Shown piece after piece: positions 1-9,929 of a stretch of DNA of 60,770 nt. The DNA comes from JBMFVE01 sp049966155 (lineage in GTDB: Bacteria; Bacteroidota; Ignavibacteria; Kryptoniales; JAKASW01): the NCBI GenBank assembly GCA_049966155.1, contig JBMFVE010000011.1, positions 1-60,770 of the forward strand, written 5' to 3'. Numbering within the stretch: the stretch's first letter is position 1; each line of letters starts with the position of its first letter. The notes below the pieces were generated by a model, which saw only the letters and a program-made list of their open reading frames with translations, did not search any database and was not told the origin of the DNA. Made by a program: the position numbers and the translations under genes.

Positions 1-668
1 TAAGCATTGCAGGCGAAGATGGTGTTGTACTTCATAACAATTGAGTCTACCGCTGGGACAGCGGGCCACAGTGGCGCCAGGATTTCGGAATCTGTCCATG
101 TTACAGGGTCGACGCCGTTTCTAAATTTGCAGTTGGTTATAAAGAAATCACACCAGTTCCCCGTATATCCAAATACATTCCCGTGGTTGTAGTCAAACAC
201 AACATTGTCGGCATATACCTTTATCGAATCCCCAGAAACAAGTACATCATAACCCGGATGATGATAAGAACCGTTTGTCGACATGTCCAATACATACAAA
301 TTCTTCAACTTTACAACCAGTCCCTTCTTAGTTAAGTTGAACAAATTTCCGGGTATTGAACCATCACTTAAAACCCCAGGCTGTATGCAAGGCGGCCGAC
401 CATTTGAACCTAATACTCCTATCACTGTTATGCTCGACTTAGGCAGCACCGCACCTAAAAAAATATACGTGGTGTCCAGTGATACAAGCTTGTATACACT
501 GTGCGCCTGCATCCCAGTGCTTGTAGTGTCTGCATTGATAACCTCATCCAGCGTCGGACCACTGGCATACACAACCAATGTGTCAGAACCAGAAGCAAGG
601 GAGATGTCTGAACAAAACAAAATAGCCAGCACCATCAGGCTGCTCATTAGCAATTGATTTTTCTTCAT
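1..668 (-). CDS. Secreted beta-helix-like protein, partial at window edge
   Basis: An open frame reads leftwards from an ATG at 668 and runs off the window without a stop, so about 222 residues of the N-terminal part are present. AGGAGG lies a few bases before the ATG. The protein starts with a signal peptide (MKKNQLLMSSLMVLAILF, then cleavage near ISLASGSD), so it should be exported. The rest is rich in short beta-strand stretches with Asn, Asp and Gly turns, such as VYADNVVFDYNHGN and VMKYNTIFACNA, which is typical of right-handed beta-helix proteins, including polysaccharide lyases and adhesin-like proteins. The fold assignment is inference from this pattern; no catalytic motif is visible. 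It lies 143 bases downstream of a TonB receptor on the same strand and probably belongs to the same glycan-utilisation operon. A T9SS sorting domain might lie beyond the edge. Confidence 0.7.
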   Translation of the reverse strand, partial: MKKNQLLMSSLMVLAILFCSDISLASGSDTLVVYASGPTLDEVINADTTSTGMQAHSVYKLVSLDTTYIFLGAVLPKSSITVIGVLGSNGRPPCIQPGVLSDGSIPGNLFNLTKKGLVVKLKNLYVLDMSTNGSYHHPGYDVLVSGDSIKVYADNVVFDYNHGNVFGYTGNWCDFFITNCKFRNGVDPVTWTDSEILAPLWPAVPAVDSIVMKYNTIFACNA

Positions 669-811
669 ATTGTTCCTCCTCATCTTTTTGTCAAATACTT
701 CAACCTAACCTAACCATATTTATCACCAATATATTCATACCTGAAGTACAATCTATCTTGAGTTGCACCAGGCCGGATAAATACCTGAGCAAAGCGAGTC
801 ATTACCATTCT

Positions 812-3730
812 TCACAGTCTCCATCGCAACCCGACATCTGCTGTAAACCCGTAGTCCTGTATGTCGCTGGGTGGACCTCCCTGGATCACATATGTATCTT
901 TCGCTCCATTGATGTTGTTCAGATCTGCGTACACTTCTAAACCAAACCATGGGAGCCTCTGCTTGGCAGCTATGTCCCACCGCCTGTATGGAGCTGTGTA
1001 CCCTCTCAATTGAGGCCATTGACTCGGGGAAGTAAAAATACCGGCTTGATACACCATTGCAACCCTTATTGAAAAGGCTTTATAATCGAACCCTAACGAG
1101 ATGTTCACAATGTTGTCGGGCTGATCAACAAGACGATCGGTAAAGAAGGTGTCTATATATGTAATGGTACGACCTGTTGAAACTGAATAGAGATAAGGGT
1201 ATTTTGCTTTCGATTTTGTGTGGGTGTAATTCACCCCAAGCACCAATCCAGATAAAGGAGACGGTAAGTACCAGAAGTGAGTTTGCCAGTCCAGTTCAAC
1301 CCCATATACCTGATTATTATAAGGATTATTCTTTTCGGTCCAAATTTGATAAGTCGTGTTGGGATTAAAGTTTGCAATATTTGTCGGGAGGTATGGCAGT
1401 GCGTTTTGACCTTTAACGAAAAACGTCCAGGAATATATCATGTTTGTAATTTGCTTTAAAAATGCTCCTGCGGTAAACAACCCAATTGTGTTGTTATAAA
1501 AAGAAAAATACACGTCATAATTCCGTGAATGAGCAGGAGCTAAAGCGAAATTATTCCAGCCAATTGATGTTCCTGACATATCGATCCTCGGAACAATTGC
1601 ACTGAAACTGGGATATGCCAGAGTATTTGTATAGGATAGTCTTACATCAAACCATGAAAGAGGTTTATACCGGAGTGTTACATCTGGCAACCAGTAGTCA
1701 TGATTTTGTGTAACGGTGGTATCATAATGATTGTATGCCCAATATGACTCCGGGCTTGTGATACCCCTTATTCCTGTGTAGGTTGTACGCAGGCTTTGGA
1801 ATCTGACGCCTGGAATAAATGTCAAAAAGTCTCCAAGCTTGATTGTAGCCATTGCGTACAACGCCCCATGGCTTTCGCTTCCTGAATAGTTGCTTATGGT
1901 CGACAGGTAGTTGTTATGACCATATGTACCCGCATTCCCGCTACTTGCGATTGAATCTGCATTATTTTGCAACAGGTTACTTAACTGGCACAATTTTCCA
2001 AAATTAAGTGGAGCAACCATTGAGTAATCGCCATTAAGAAATGTACCATATTGGAAATTAGGATCTATGAAGTTGGTCATGCTTATTTGCGTGTTGTTCA
2101 ATGGCAATCTGAAAAAGGAGTTAATCAGATTGTCAACGTACATTGCACTCCCTGAACTGAGCAGCTGAGGAGTGTCGTACTCATCAAAAGCATAGTATCT
2201 TGTGTCATGCCTGAACTTACCACCGACTTTAATCTCGGCACTAATTGCATCAGACAAATTGACAACAGTTTTTAAATCAAGGGATGCCATCAGGGCACGG
2301 GATTTTGTAAAACTTGTGTTGTTGTCAAAATAGTTAAGGTAGGTATTTGATAAATTGCGAGTTGCCGCTTTTGGTACATCCACAGGGTTTACGTTCTGCA
2401 ATCTGGCAAACTGACTTAATCCACCGGAAGTCTGCGAGAAGTTCAAGTCCCAGCTGCCGGGATTCCTTGTATCTGAATAAGTATGTGCAAGCTTCAAGTT
2501 CACATTAACTCCTGGAATGTTTTGATCCAGGATAATAGCATTCGTGATTGTGTTTAATACATCATGTGAGTTCGAGAAACTGTAAAAGAGCATATTGCTC
2601 CCTATTTCATAGGATTCAGTTCGCTGCTGAGCGGCAGTTGTTTGTGAACTTGCAAAATTAATAAACTTAATAGTTCCGTCAGGCAGACGATAGTCAAAGT
2701 TGAGTGCACCGTTATACCTCATTCTGTCTCTGGGAATATCCGATAGATAAAGGGCATTGATTAAGTACTGTGTGTTGCTGTTTCCAAAGTGAGTGTACGA
2801 AACACCGAGTTCGTCATTTGTAAGATTTCGCCGTTCTATGCTCGCCTGTGCAAAAATTCCCAGACGGTCATTAAGAGTCCTATCCTCAGCACTCCCCACG
2901 TACTTATAATTGTTGTACCTGTGATACGCGTCTGGCAGGTTGTTGCGACCCCCCTGTACCAGCAGGTTAAATTCCGGTACTCCTGGCTCTTTAACCTGAG
3001 CCTCTCGCATGTCAAAATTCACCACTCCGCCAATTACGTCGGCGTCCATGTCAGGAGTGACTGTCTTCGCTACCTCAATACCCTCAAGCATATCTGATGA
3101 AATCATACTCAGGTCAGTGCTCCGATCATTAGGGTCAGACGAGCCCATCTTAATCCCGTCGATGGTAACCTCATTGTATTGGGGAGCAAGTCCGCGAATA
3201 ACAACTTTATAACCTTCCCCTCCGCTCCTCAGAACGAAAACTCCTGGAAGCCTGCCAACCGACTCTGCAGCATTAGCATCAGGCAGCTCCTTAATCTTTG
3301 CTGCAGAGACAGCATTCACTACTTGAGCTGAAGTCAGTTCTTTATTAATTGCCTGTGCCTGTCCGCTTGCCTGAGCAGTGACAATCACCTCTTTGCCCTG
3401 TATACCAACAGCTTCCAGCTCAAAGTTCACTCTTTCTTCAACACCTCCCCTTACAACGACGCGGGATTCCTTGCTTTTGTAGCCAACGTAACTGGCACGT
3501 ATTAAATAAGACCCCGCTGGAACATTCAATATGATAAACTTACCATTCATATCTGTTGATGCCCCCATGCTTGTGCCAACTAACAGTACATTCGCACCAG
3601 GGAGCCCTTCATGTGTATGTGAGTCCCTTACATACCCCGCTATTGTTCCGCTTTCTGCAGCAATGGCATGTCTGACAAAAAATACAACGATTAAAGCGGT
3701 TAAAAATTTTAATCCAGCCTTTAAACCCAT
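812..3730 (-). CDS. TonB-dependent receptor with carboxypeptidase-regulatory-like N-terminus
   Basis: An outer-membrane receptor for TonB-energised uptake, 972 residues. It begins with a signal peptide (residues 1-24, cut near AIAA). A carboxypeptidase-regulatory-like domain follows at about 28-110 (GTIAGYVRDSHTHEGLPGAN, then VGYKSKESRVVV). The plug domain at about 125-250 includes SVGRLPGVFVLRSGGEG and VTIDGIKM, and the rest is a beta-barrel ending in the aromatic-type terminus GLRWRL. GGGAGGAAG lies 7 bases before the ATG. It follows the GH2 glycosidase gene by 92 bases on the same strand, so the substrate is probably an oligosaccharide released outside the cell; that is inference. No SusD partner is seen next to it, which argues against a classical SusC. 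The plug resembles the Xanthomonas/Caulobacter-type TonB receptors. Confidence 0.9.
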   Translation of the reverse strand: MGLKAGLKFLTALIVVFFVRHAIAAESGTIAGYVRDSHTHEGLPGANVLLVGTSMGASTDMNGKFIILNVPAGSYLIRASYVGYKSKESRVVVRGGVEERVNFELEAVGIQGKEVIVTAQASGQAQAINKELTSAQVVNAVSAAKIKELPDANAAESVGRLPGVFVLRSGGEGYKVVIRGLAPQYNEVTIDGIKMGSSDPNDRSTDLSMISSDMLEGIEVAKTVTPDMDADVIGGVVNFDMREAQVKEPGVPEFNLLVQGGRNNLPDAYHRYNNYKYVGSAEDRTLNDRLGIFAQASIERRNLTNDELGVSYTHFGNSNTQYLINALYLSDIPRDRMRYNGALNFDYRLPDGTIKFINFASSQTTAAQQRTESYEIGSNMLFYSFSNSHDVLNTITNAIILDQNIPGVNVNLKLAHTYSDTRNPGSWDLNFSQTSGGLSQFARLQNVNPVDVPKAATRNLSNTYLNYFDNNTSFTKSRALMASLDLKTVVNLSDAISAEIKVGGKFRHDTRYYAFDEYDTPQLLSSGSAMYVDNLINSFFRLPLNNTQISMTNFIDPNFQYGTFLNGDYSMVAPLNFGKLCQLSNLLQNNADSIASSGNAGTYGHNNYLSTISNYSGSESHGALYAMATIKLGDFLTFIPGVRFQSLRTTYTGIRGITSPESYWAYNHYDTTVTQNHDYWLPDVTLRYKPLSWFDVRLSYTNTLAYPSFSAIVPRIDMSGTSIGWNNFALAPAHSRNYDVYFSFYNNTIGLFTAGAFLKQITNMIYSWTFFVKGQNALPYLPTNIANFNPNTTYQIWTEKNNPYNNQVYGVELDWQTHFWYLPSPLSGLVLGVNYTHTKSKAKYPYLYSVSTGRTITYIDTFFTDRLVDQPDNIVNISLGFDYKAFSIRVAMVYQAGIFTSPSQWPQLRGYTAPYRRWDIAAKQRLPWFGLEVYADLNNINGAKDTYVIQGGPPSDIQDYGFTADVGLRWRL

Positions 3731-3822
3731 ATTTACTTCCTCCCTTATCTCACAGTGTTAAAAAACTGTTTCTTAAATCGTCCAGGTGCCAAGAAGTGCA
3801 ACACAACATTTCCTTACTTTTG

Positions 3823-6693
3823 TCATCTATCATTGTCAATCACAACTCTAAATTGTGAACCGTGTAAATCCTCTTTTGAAAAACTTGCCTCTACAGTCTC
3901 TTCCTCTCCCGGAAACAACGTAACGAAATTATCAGACCAGAACGTAGGGAGTACTTCCTCATCATCTGAATTCCTCACTATTGCAAGGCGGTTCATAAAT
4001 GAAAGCTTACTGGTCTGATTTTTTAATCGGACAAATACATGATATTCACTGCCGCTTTCTTCAACTTTGGATTTTAATGTAAGATTTCCACCTGAGAGGT
4101 CTGTCAGATTAGAAAAAAGGGCATGCATTTTTCCCCCTTCAAGATCTGAATGGATGTCGTTAATTTGATTGGGTTCGGATATGCTAAACCAATTAGATGG
4201 AAACTTTGAAGATTCCCAGTAAAGATTGCGCGATAATACGATTCCTTTTGGCTCAATTAGTTCCAGCTTCACAAAGTACACCGGACTTATGCGTGTCAAC
4301 ATTGGTACGCTGAATACCTCCTGATAAGAATCAGGCAGTACATTTATTTCAATTTCCCGGACCCACTTTAATTTTAAATTGAAATCATAAACAGAAGCTT
4401 TTACAATTAAACCATTTATTTGCCTTTTGTAAGTGTTTATAACTGAAACCATATTGTCATTTGCTTTCATCTGAATATGTAGCGGCTCACACGCTTTCTT
4501 GACATAGTAGTATCCAGCATTTGGATTTAAATACCAGTCATACATTTCCCATGCAAAGTCCGGATAACTCGCATTTAACTTCCATATCATCACTCCGCTC
4601 GTAATGTCCCACATGCGAGAATTCGCCGCCTCATACATGGCACGATAATTATCTGCGTTGACAATTTGCGCCGTGCGAACAAAAGATGAGATATTGCCCG
4701 GTTTAAATCCGTATAAATTCTTAATTGCATAATAATAAGCCCTGAAGGCGTATCCGCTTCCATCCCATGCTCCATGTTCTGCCCAAACGCTATCTAAAGG
4801 AAAAAGCGGATTATGAGTATCTTTCCCGGCATTTGGAATGAACTTCTTTAAGCTGCTTAATGTAGGAATTGCATCCATCCCGAGTTCATTGTGAAACATC
4901 TGGTATTTAACATCATCGACAACATTGAAATAGTAAGGCAATGGATACCATGTGTAATCTGGAGGACCGTTATCGGTTGTCCCGACAGGAAGATCTGGCT
5001 CTATATAAGGAGTCAGTTTCTTCCAATCCCACCAAACTGCAGTGGAAGCAAGAAAAGGTCTTGTTGTATCCAGTTCAGCCAGATCACTCTTAAGCGCAAG
5101 ATATAAGTCCGGGCCCGGGACATTTTCATTTTCAGCACACCACGCTGTCAAAGCCGGGTGATTTCTATATCGCAATATAATATCACGTTCATTCTGGATT
5201 GCCAGAAGATGATCATAAGGAAGATAGGCTGATTTTGTCCCGGGGACAGTGGTCCAGCATTGATAAAACACTTCCCACCACATAATTCCATATTTATCAC
5301 AGGCATCCATTAAATCATCAGAGGGTGAGGGCATATCTTCACTTGAGATAAGATTGAGATTTGCGTTTGCTATCAATCTAATCTGATCATATAAATTCTT
5401 TTTGCTGTTGTCCAGCAACATATCTGGTTGAATCCACCCGCCTTTGCAGAATATTTTTTGCCCGTTGACATAAAATACCCTCCCGTAATCTCCATTCAGC
5501 TCATGTAGACTGCTCGTTACCTCCCTGATCCCAAATGTCACATTCTTGACAGCTGAAACCTTATTGTCATTTTCAAAAATAAGTCTCAGGTCGTGAAGGT
5601 ATTGTTCTCCGTATCCAATAGGCCACCACAGGTGAGGATTTTTTATTACAAGCTGTGGAAAATCTTTACAACCCAGGTTAATTCTAACCGAACCCCTTCC
5701 CGGTACTGTCACCTTCTTTTCAAACCTGACAACTGGCATTGTTCCGGAAAACTTCTTCATATAGCCCCCCATGTCCAATTCTTTCAGGAGGTTGATTTCC
5801 CCTTTTAGTACACCCGACACAGTGTCACTACTCACGTTAAGTAAAGTGACAGTTATCGATAATTCAGCAGATGAGGTGTCGGGAAGCGGCAATACTGTTG
5901 TAACGTAAGGATCAACTATATCCACAGGCCCTGTGAAGCTCAGATAAACAGGCTGGTATATTCCCATGTTTCTATCCCTTGCAGGCAGAGCACAGTCCCA
6001 TCCACCGGATATCTTAAGTGTAACATCTTTAAATAGTTCCTCATCGGGACCGCGATTAGGCCCAAAAACTTTCAACTGCGTACCCGGCTTGCCATAATGA
6101 TCAACAGGATATATTTTCACAGCAAGGTAATTTTCTCCTTGTGAATTCACCGCGTCTGTAACATTAAATCTAAAGCGCCTGAACATGCCAACCATCTGGG
6201 ATGAATCAGCTATTAGAACACCGTTCAGCCATACTTCCGCCCTATAGTTAATCCCTTCGAAATTCAACCATACTTGCTTTCCCTGCTCGTCTTTTGGCAA
6301 CTTAAATTCTGTTCGAAACCAGTATGGTTCTTTCCATGGATTTTCATGGTTTGGCAAATAGCTGTATTTGTTCAAACCATGCTCAGCATTAAATTCATCA
6401 GAGATATCGGGAATAAGATAGTTATTCATGGCTACACGAGGGTCCGGATAAATGCCTCTCTTCACAAGCGCATTTAAAACCGTTGTGGGAACAGTTGCAG
6501 GGATCCATTGCCCGGTTGAGTAGCGGCCTGTCGAAATGTTCCGACCGTCTGATCTTTCCAGGAGCGTTGATTTAAGTTCCCAATTTGTCAGAAAAAGTCG
6601 GTGGCCATTGTGGTCGTTTTTTTGTTGTCCTGATACCGATTGCGAGACGAGAAGAATCAAGATTCCAAAGAGCGTATTTGCAAATACTTTCAT
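3823..6693 (-). CDS. Exported glycoside hydrolase family 2 (beta-mannosidase/exo-glucosaminidase type)
   Basis: A glycosidase of about 956 residues, with a signal peptide MKVFANTLFGILILLVSQSV and cleavage near VSGQQ. The ATG at 6693 is preferred over an upstream in-frame ATG at 6756, because AGGAGAG lies 4 bases before it and the signal peptide begins there. Domain order fits GH2: sugar-binding jelly roll (about 25-230), immunoglobulin-like part, then a TIM barrel opening with the usual VNGQKIFCKGGWIQPD. Likely acid/base is the Glu of WCAENENVPGPD (residue 523) and likely nucleophile the Glu of FHNELGMDAIP (603). The NE acid/base fits beta-mannosidase-type GH2 better than the CsxA chitosan enzymes, where I recall an Asp there; this is inference. 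It starts 13 bases after the ROK kinase gene, so the two are probably co-transcribed. Substrate is a beta-mannoside or hexosamine glycan, unresolved. Confidence 0.88.
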   Translation of the reverse strand: MKVFANTLFGILILLVSQSVSGQQKNDHNGHRLFLTNWELKSTLLERSDGRNISTGRYSTGQWIPATVPTTVLNALVKRGIYPDPRVAMNNYLIPDISDEFNAEHGLNKYSYLPNHENPWKEPYWFRTEFKLPKDEQGKQVWLNFEGINYRAEVWLNGVLIADSSQMVGMFRRFRFNVTDAVNSQGENYLAVKIYPVDHYGKPGTQLKVFGPNRGPDEELFKDVTLKISGGWDCALPARDRNMGIYQPVYLSFTGPVDIVDPYVTTVLPLPDTSSAELSITVTLLNVSSDTVSGVLKGEINLLKELDMGGYMKKFSGTMPVVRFEKKVTVPGRGSVRINLGCKDFPQLVIKNPHLWWPIGYGEQYLHDLRLIFENDNKVSAVKNVTFGIREVTSSLHELNGDYGRVFYVNGQKIFCKGGWIQPDMLLDNSKKNLYDQIRLIANANLNLISSEDMPSPSDDLMDACDKYGIMWWEVFYQCWTTVPGTKSAYLPYDHLLAIQNERDIILRYRNHPALTAWCAENENVPGPDLYLALKSDLAELDTTRPFLASTAVWWDWKKLTPYIEPDLPVGTTDNGPPDYTWYPLPYYFNVVDDVKYQMFHNELGMDAIPTLSSLKKFIPNAGKDTHNPLFPLDSVWAEHGAWDGSGYAFRAYYYAIKNLYGFKPGNISSFVRTAQIVNADNYRAMYEAANSRMWDITSGVMIWKLNASYPDFAWEMYDWYLNPNAGYYYVKKACEPLHIQMKANDNMVSVINTYKRQINGLIVKASVYDFNLKLKWVREIEINVLPDSYQEVFSVPMLTRISPVYFVKLELIEPKGIVLSRNLYWESSKFPSNWFSISEPNQINDIHSDLEGGKMHALFSNLTDLSGGNLTLKSKVEESGSEYHVFVRLKNQTSKLSFMNRLAIVRNSDDEEVLPTFWSDNFVTLFPGEEETVEASFSKEDLHGSQFRVVIDNDR

Positions 6694-6706
6694 TGAACTC
6701 TCCTGG

Positions 6707-7606
6707 CTATTTATTGTTTTCCAATGCCAAAGCTGCTGCACCGATAAAGCCTGCATTCGATCCTAATCTTGCTGCAACCATCTTTGTCCTTTGAGCAGGC
6801 ACAGGACATATATGCTTCCTGAGGTTTTTCTCCAACGAGTTAAAAAACAAATCAAATGCATTGGAGATTGACCCACCTAATATGACTATGTCCGGATCTA
6901 CCAAATTCATAGACCATGATATTGCAACGGAAAGGTGTTTACCAAATTCATCCCACGTAGCCAGTGCAGCTTCGTCTCCTGACCGTGCCAGTGTCTCAAT
7001 TTCAAGAGCAGACTTATCATCTCCTGAAATCTTTTTATAAATTTTTGTCACGCCCGCCCCTGAAACTAAATCCTCTATTGTCCCGTTCTCATAAGGTGAT
7101 GGCCATATCTCCCCAGCGGATTCAGTAGCACCAATGTAAATTTTCCGATTTATAATTATAGCACAACCCAGCCCGGTACCCAGAGTAAAACCGAGCACGA
7201 TGTTTTTTCCTACACCGCTGCCAAACAAAGCCTCACCATATATCAAACAGTTTGCATCATTGTTCATGTATACAGGTAAATGGAAGTGTTGCTCAACTGT
7301 CTCCCTCAGTGGGAAAAAATGCAGCGTGGGCAACTGTGGACACTCAAGAATCACGCCGTTTTTTATATCCAGTGGGCCTGTCACCCCCATTCCAATCCCA
7401 GCTATAGCATCCTTGCCCGGATTAACCACTTGAATTACTTTTTCTATAGAATTCAGGACCCGTCCAATTATTCTCTCTCCTGGATCCTGACTACTGGTTG
7501 GAACCTTCACAGGCTCACAAAGTATTTCCCCCCTCTCATTTATAGCTCCGGTAAGGATTTTTGTTCCACCAAAGTCAACGCCAATGAGGACTTTCCTATT
7601 ATTCAT
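6707..7606 (-). CDS. ROK-family sugar kinase
   Basis: A cytoplasmic kinase of 299 residues that should phosphorylate a hexose or hexosamine with ATP. The N-terminal phosphate loop is IGVDFGGTK (8-16) and the catalytic Asp lies in MNNDANC (D117). The second glycine-rich element is GFTLGTGLGCAI. The usual ROK zinc motif (CxCGxxGCxE) is absent: the region after the loop reads SAGEIWPSPYENGTIEDLVSG, with no cysteine pair, so this is a zinc-free ROK kinase. The stop of the upstream permease overlaps this start (both at 7606), showing translational coupling. With the adjacent SIS isomerase/deaminase and permease it makes an import, phosphorylate and isomerise set. Substrate could be glucosamine, N-acetylglucosamine, mannose or glucose; sequence alone does not decide. 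Confidence 0.9.
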   Translation of the reverse strand: MNNRKVLIGVDFGGTKILTGAINERGEILCEPVKVPTSSQDPGERIIGRVLNSIEKVIQVVNPGKDAIAGIGMGVTGPLDIKNGVILECPQLPTLHFFPLRETVEQHFHLPVYMNNDANCLIYGEALFGSGVGKNIVLGFTLGTGLGCAIIINRKIYIGATESAGEIWPSPYENGTIEDLVSGAGVTKIYKKISGDDKSALEIETLARSGDEAALATWDEFGKHLSVAISWSMNLVDPDIVILGGSISNAFDLFFNSLEKNLRKHICPVPAQRTKMVAARLGSNAGFIGAAALALENNK

Positions 7607-8874
7607 TATTTGCTTTTCTCCAGACGGGGTAAAGTATCATGTTCTGCTTCAGTTTGTACAGGTTGCAAATCTAATTTCCCTTTTCCCCAAACAGCTAATC
7701 CAAAGACGTATGTAAATGCTATCATGTTAATTACCATTCCCCATTTCATATTAAACATTCCGCCTGCAGCTCCAACCAGCCAGCCACCAAAAGCTCCGCC
7801 AACTATTGCAGTTCCCAAAATTCCTGAAATCGTTCCATGGTTGGTTTCAAAACTATTTATCGCGGCACTAAAGATGGATGTAAAAGAAGCGCATGTGAAG
7901 TATCCAACAAGCGAAAATGCTACAAGTGAAACAGTCGTACTCCCTATTATTGCAACTGCCAGCATGACGACAGTACCTAAACTGTGGAACACAAATAACC
8001 TTCGTTCACCGAGAAATTTCATCATTGGAGCTATGGCGAGTCGGCCAAGTGCCTGAAAAAGCCAGAACAGACCAACTACAAGTGCAGATTTTGATGGAAA
8101 TGCAGAATGCAAAATTGTACCGGACTTCCAGAATGAATCCTCACTCGTTACATTATGAATCTTGTTCATAAAAATCACAATGTATGAGGATGTTCCTACC
8201 TCACCGCTAACGTACAGAAATATCCCCAGAGTATATGCCAGTATAATCGGGTTTTTTATTAGTGCTCCAACTTGAGAGACCCTTATTTTCTCTTCTTCTG
8301 ACAGATGTACATCGGGAAACTTTGCAAAGTATATTAACAGTAGAAGAAGAAGGTTAAGAAAGCCAAAGAACAGATAAACCGAGTTCCAGGAAAATCCGTT
8401 TGTTTCCACAATTGGTACTAATAGCGGGCTAACTGCATAACCAAGCGCACCAATTCCGATTATGGTAGTTAAGTTGGCGGTATATCTTTCCGGCTTGTCC
8501 AGTTCGCGAATAAACGGATTACCCGCAGTCTGGACAGCTGTCACCCCTATCCCGATGATGAATATCATCAGTATTACAATCATATATTGATTGCTCAAGT
8601 AGAACAGAAAACTACCTGCTGCCATAAGAAACAGGCCGAGCAGCAAAACATATCGCGCTCCCCATTTATCCATTGCAACCCCGAATGGTATGGAGAATAA
8701 TCCATAGGAGAGGTAAAATGCAAATGGAAGGAGTGCAGCGATTTGTAGTGGAAGGCTATACTCGGCCTGAAACCTATCTATGATCACACCAATTACCGAG
8801 GTCAGAAGTCCAAATGATATGTACATGAGAACCGTCATAATCAACAAATATGTATTCCGTCCAGACTTTTCCAT
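7606..8874 (-). CDS. Sugar permease of the major facilitator superfamily, FHS type
   Basis: An inner-membrane proton-coupled sugar importer of 422 residues with about 12 hydrophobic segments. The pattern YGLFSIPFGVAMDKWGARYVL in the first loop region and the stretch VTAVQTAGNPFIREL resemble the fucose/glucose/N-acetylglucosamine (FucP, NagP) branch of the major facilitator superfamily. The C-terminal repeat carries GLFWLFQALGRLAIAPMMKF and GTISGILGTAIVGGAFGGWL. The ATG at 8874 follows the SIS-domain gene stop at 8880 by five bases. Its place between the SIS protein and the ROK kinase implies that it brings in the monosaccharide those enzymes use. Substrate assignment is inference. Confidence 0.88.
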   Translation of the reverse strand: MEKSGRNTYLLIMTVLMYISFGLLTSVIGVIIDRFQAEYSLPLQIAALLPFAFYLSYGLFSIPFGVAMDKWGARYVLLLGLFLMAAGSFLFYLSNQYMIVILMIFIIGIGVTAVQTAGNPFIRELDKPERYTANLTTIIGIGALGYAVSPLLVPIVETNGFSWNSVYLFFGFLNLLLLLLIYFAKFPDVHLSEEEKIRVSQVGALIKNPIILAYTLGIFLYVSGEVGTSSYIVIFMNKIHNVTSEDSFWKSGTILHSAFPSKSALVVGLFWLFQALGRLAIAPMMKFLGERRLFVFHSLGTVVMLAVAIIGSTTVSLVAFSLVGYFTCASFTSIFSAAINSFETNHGTISGILGTAIVGGAFGGWLVGAAGGMFNMKWGMVINMIAFTYVFGLAVWGKGKLDLQPVQTEAEHDTLPRLEKSK

Positions 8875-8879
8875 GATTT

Positions 8880-9929
8880 TTATTCCGTTAAGGTTATTTT
8901 GCTGCCGTTGACAAACACACCGGGAACCACACCTTTTGATATAGCAAGATGATTTACCAGAAGCTGCATCGGCACTATGCTTTGAATTGTAAAGAGGTAT
9001 TCATTCGACTGATCCATTTGAATAACCTTTACGTTTTTCTCATCGGTTGATAACTTACGATTTGTGATTAAAACCACCTTCCCACCATACCTGGCAATGT
9101 CTCTGGCCATTCTTACACTCTGCTGATAAGTTTCACCGGCCGCAAAAACCACACACTTGAAATTCGAGTTTATCATTTCCATCGGGCCATGCCTGAACTC
9201 TCCCCCTAACGTGGCAGATGCAGCCAATCTGGCTGCCTCTTTAAACATCAGTTCAGACTGCTGAGCAGTTGCAAAAGAAGGCCCTCTTCCAATGAACTGA
9301 ATGAATTCGAGTTCACCAAGAAAATCCATTAGTTCGTTGATATCACTTTCGTAGTGCTTCAGGAACTCCCTTATGTCGGTTACCAATTTTTTCACCGCTG
9401 TAACCTTGTGCGAATTCCAATGTCCCGACAGATACCATCCAAGGATGAACATGGCAAGCATCATGGAAGTATAGGTTTTTGTAGATGTCGATTCTTCCCT
9501 GCCTGCCCTGCTCAGCAAGACTTCTGCAGCTCTCTTTGTTAAAGAACTACCATCCTCATTACTAATTCCAATAACTTTAATATCCGAAGAAACCTTCTCT
9601 ATTAGTTTAACCACCTCAAAACTTTCGCCCGATTGGGAAATCAATGTCAATAGCGTATTATTGTTAAGTAATGAAAAGTGGTAATAAAGCAGCTCGCTTG
9701 CGTTAATTGCCTGTGATCGAATCCCGAGCTCATTTAACAAACAAGCACCTGCGTAAGAAGTGAAGTATGAGCTCCCCATCCCCGCAAAAATGATTTCTCT
9801 AATATCTCCATTTAATACTATTTGCTGAATCTTCTTTAACTTTTTTTCACCTATGTCAGTACAATAAAAATCCAGCGTTGCAGCCAAGCTATCCGGCTGA
9901 TCCATTATTTCACCAATGAACTTATTCAT
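8880..9929 (-). CDS. SIS-domain sugar-phosphate isomerase/deaminase (GlmS C-terminal-like)
   Basis: A cytoplasmic protein of 349 residues with two SIS domains, related to the isomerase half of glucosamine-6-phosphate synthase and to SIS-type glucosamine-6-phosphate deaminases (NagB-II, AgaS, FrlB groups). The first SIS domain has EIIFAGMGSSYFTSYAG (about 45-60) and LLTLISQSGESFEVVKL, the sugar-phosphate-binding SQSGES loop. The second has FIGRGPSFATAQQSELMFKE, and AATLGGEFRHGPMEM carries the Glu/His-Gly-Pro catalytic region. There is no glutaminase domain, so a catabolic deaminase or isomerase is more likely than amino-sugar synthesis. Its ATG overlaps the upstream stop in an ATGA at 9926-9929. 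A NagA deacetylase is not present in the visible operon, so a free amino sugar would be the simplest substrate. Confidence 0.88.
   Translation of the reverse strand: MNKFIGEIMDQPDSLAATLDFYCTDIGEKKLKKIQQIVLNGDIREIIFAGMGSSYFTSYAGACLLNELGIRSQAINASELLYYHFSLLNNNTLLTLISQSGESFEVVKLIEKVSSDIKVIGISNEDGSSLTKRAAEVLLSRAGREESTSTKTYTSMMLAMFILGWYLSGHWNSHKVTAVKKLVTDIREFLKHYESDINELMDFLGELEFIQFIGRGPSFATAQQSELMFKEAARLAASATLGGEFRHGPMEMINSNFKCVVFAAGETYQQSVRMARDIARYGGKVVLITNRKLSTDEKNVKVIQMDQSNEYLFTIQSIVPMQLLVNHLAISKGVVPGVFVNGSKITLTE

Noticed and set aside
3823..6693. Reading the GH2 enzyme as a firm exo-beta-glucosaminidase because of the ROK/SIS neighbours
   Set aside because: The acid/base position has NE as in mannosidase-type GH2, not the Asp I recall in CsxA, so the substrate is left open.
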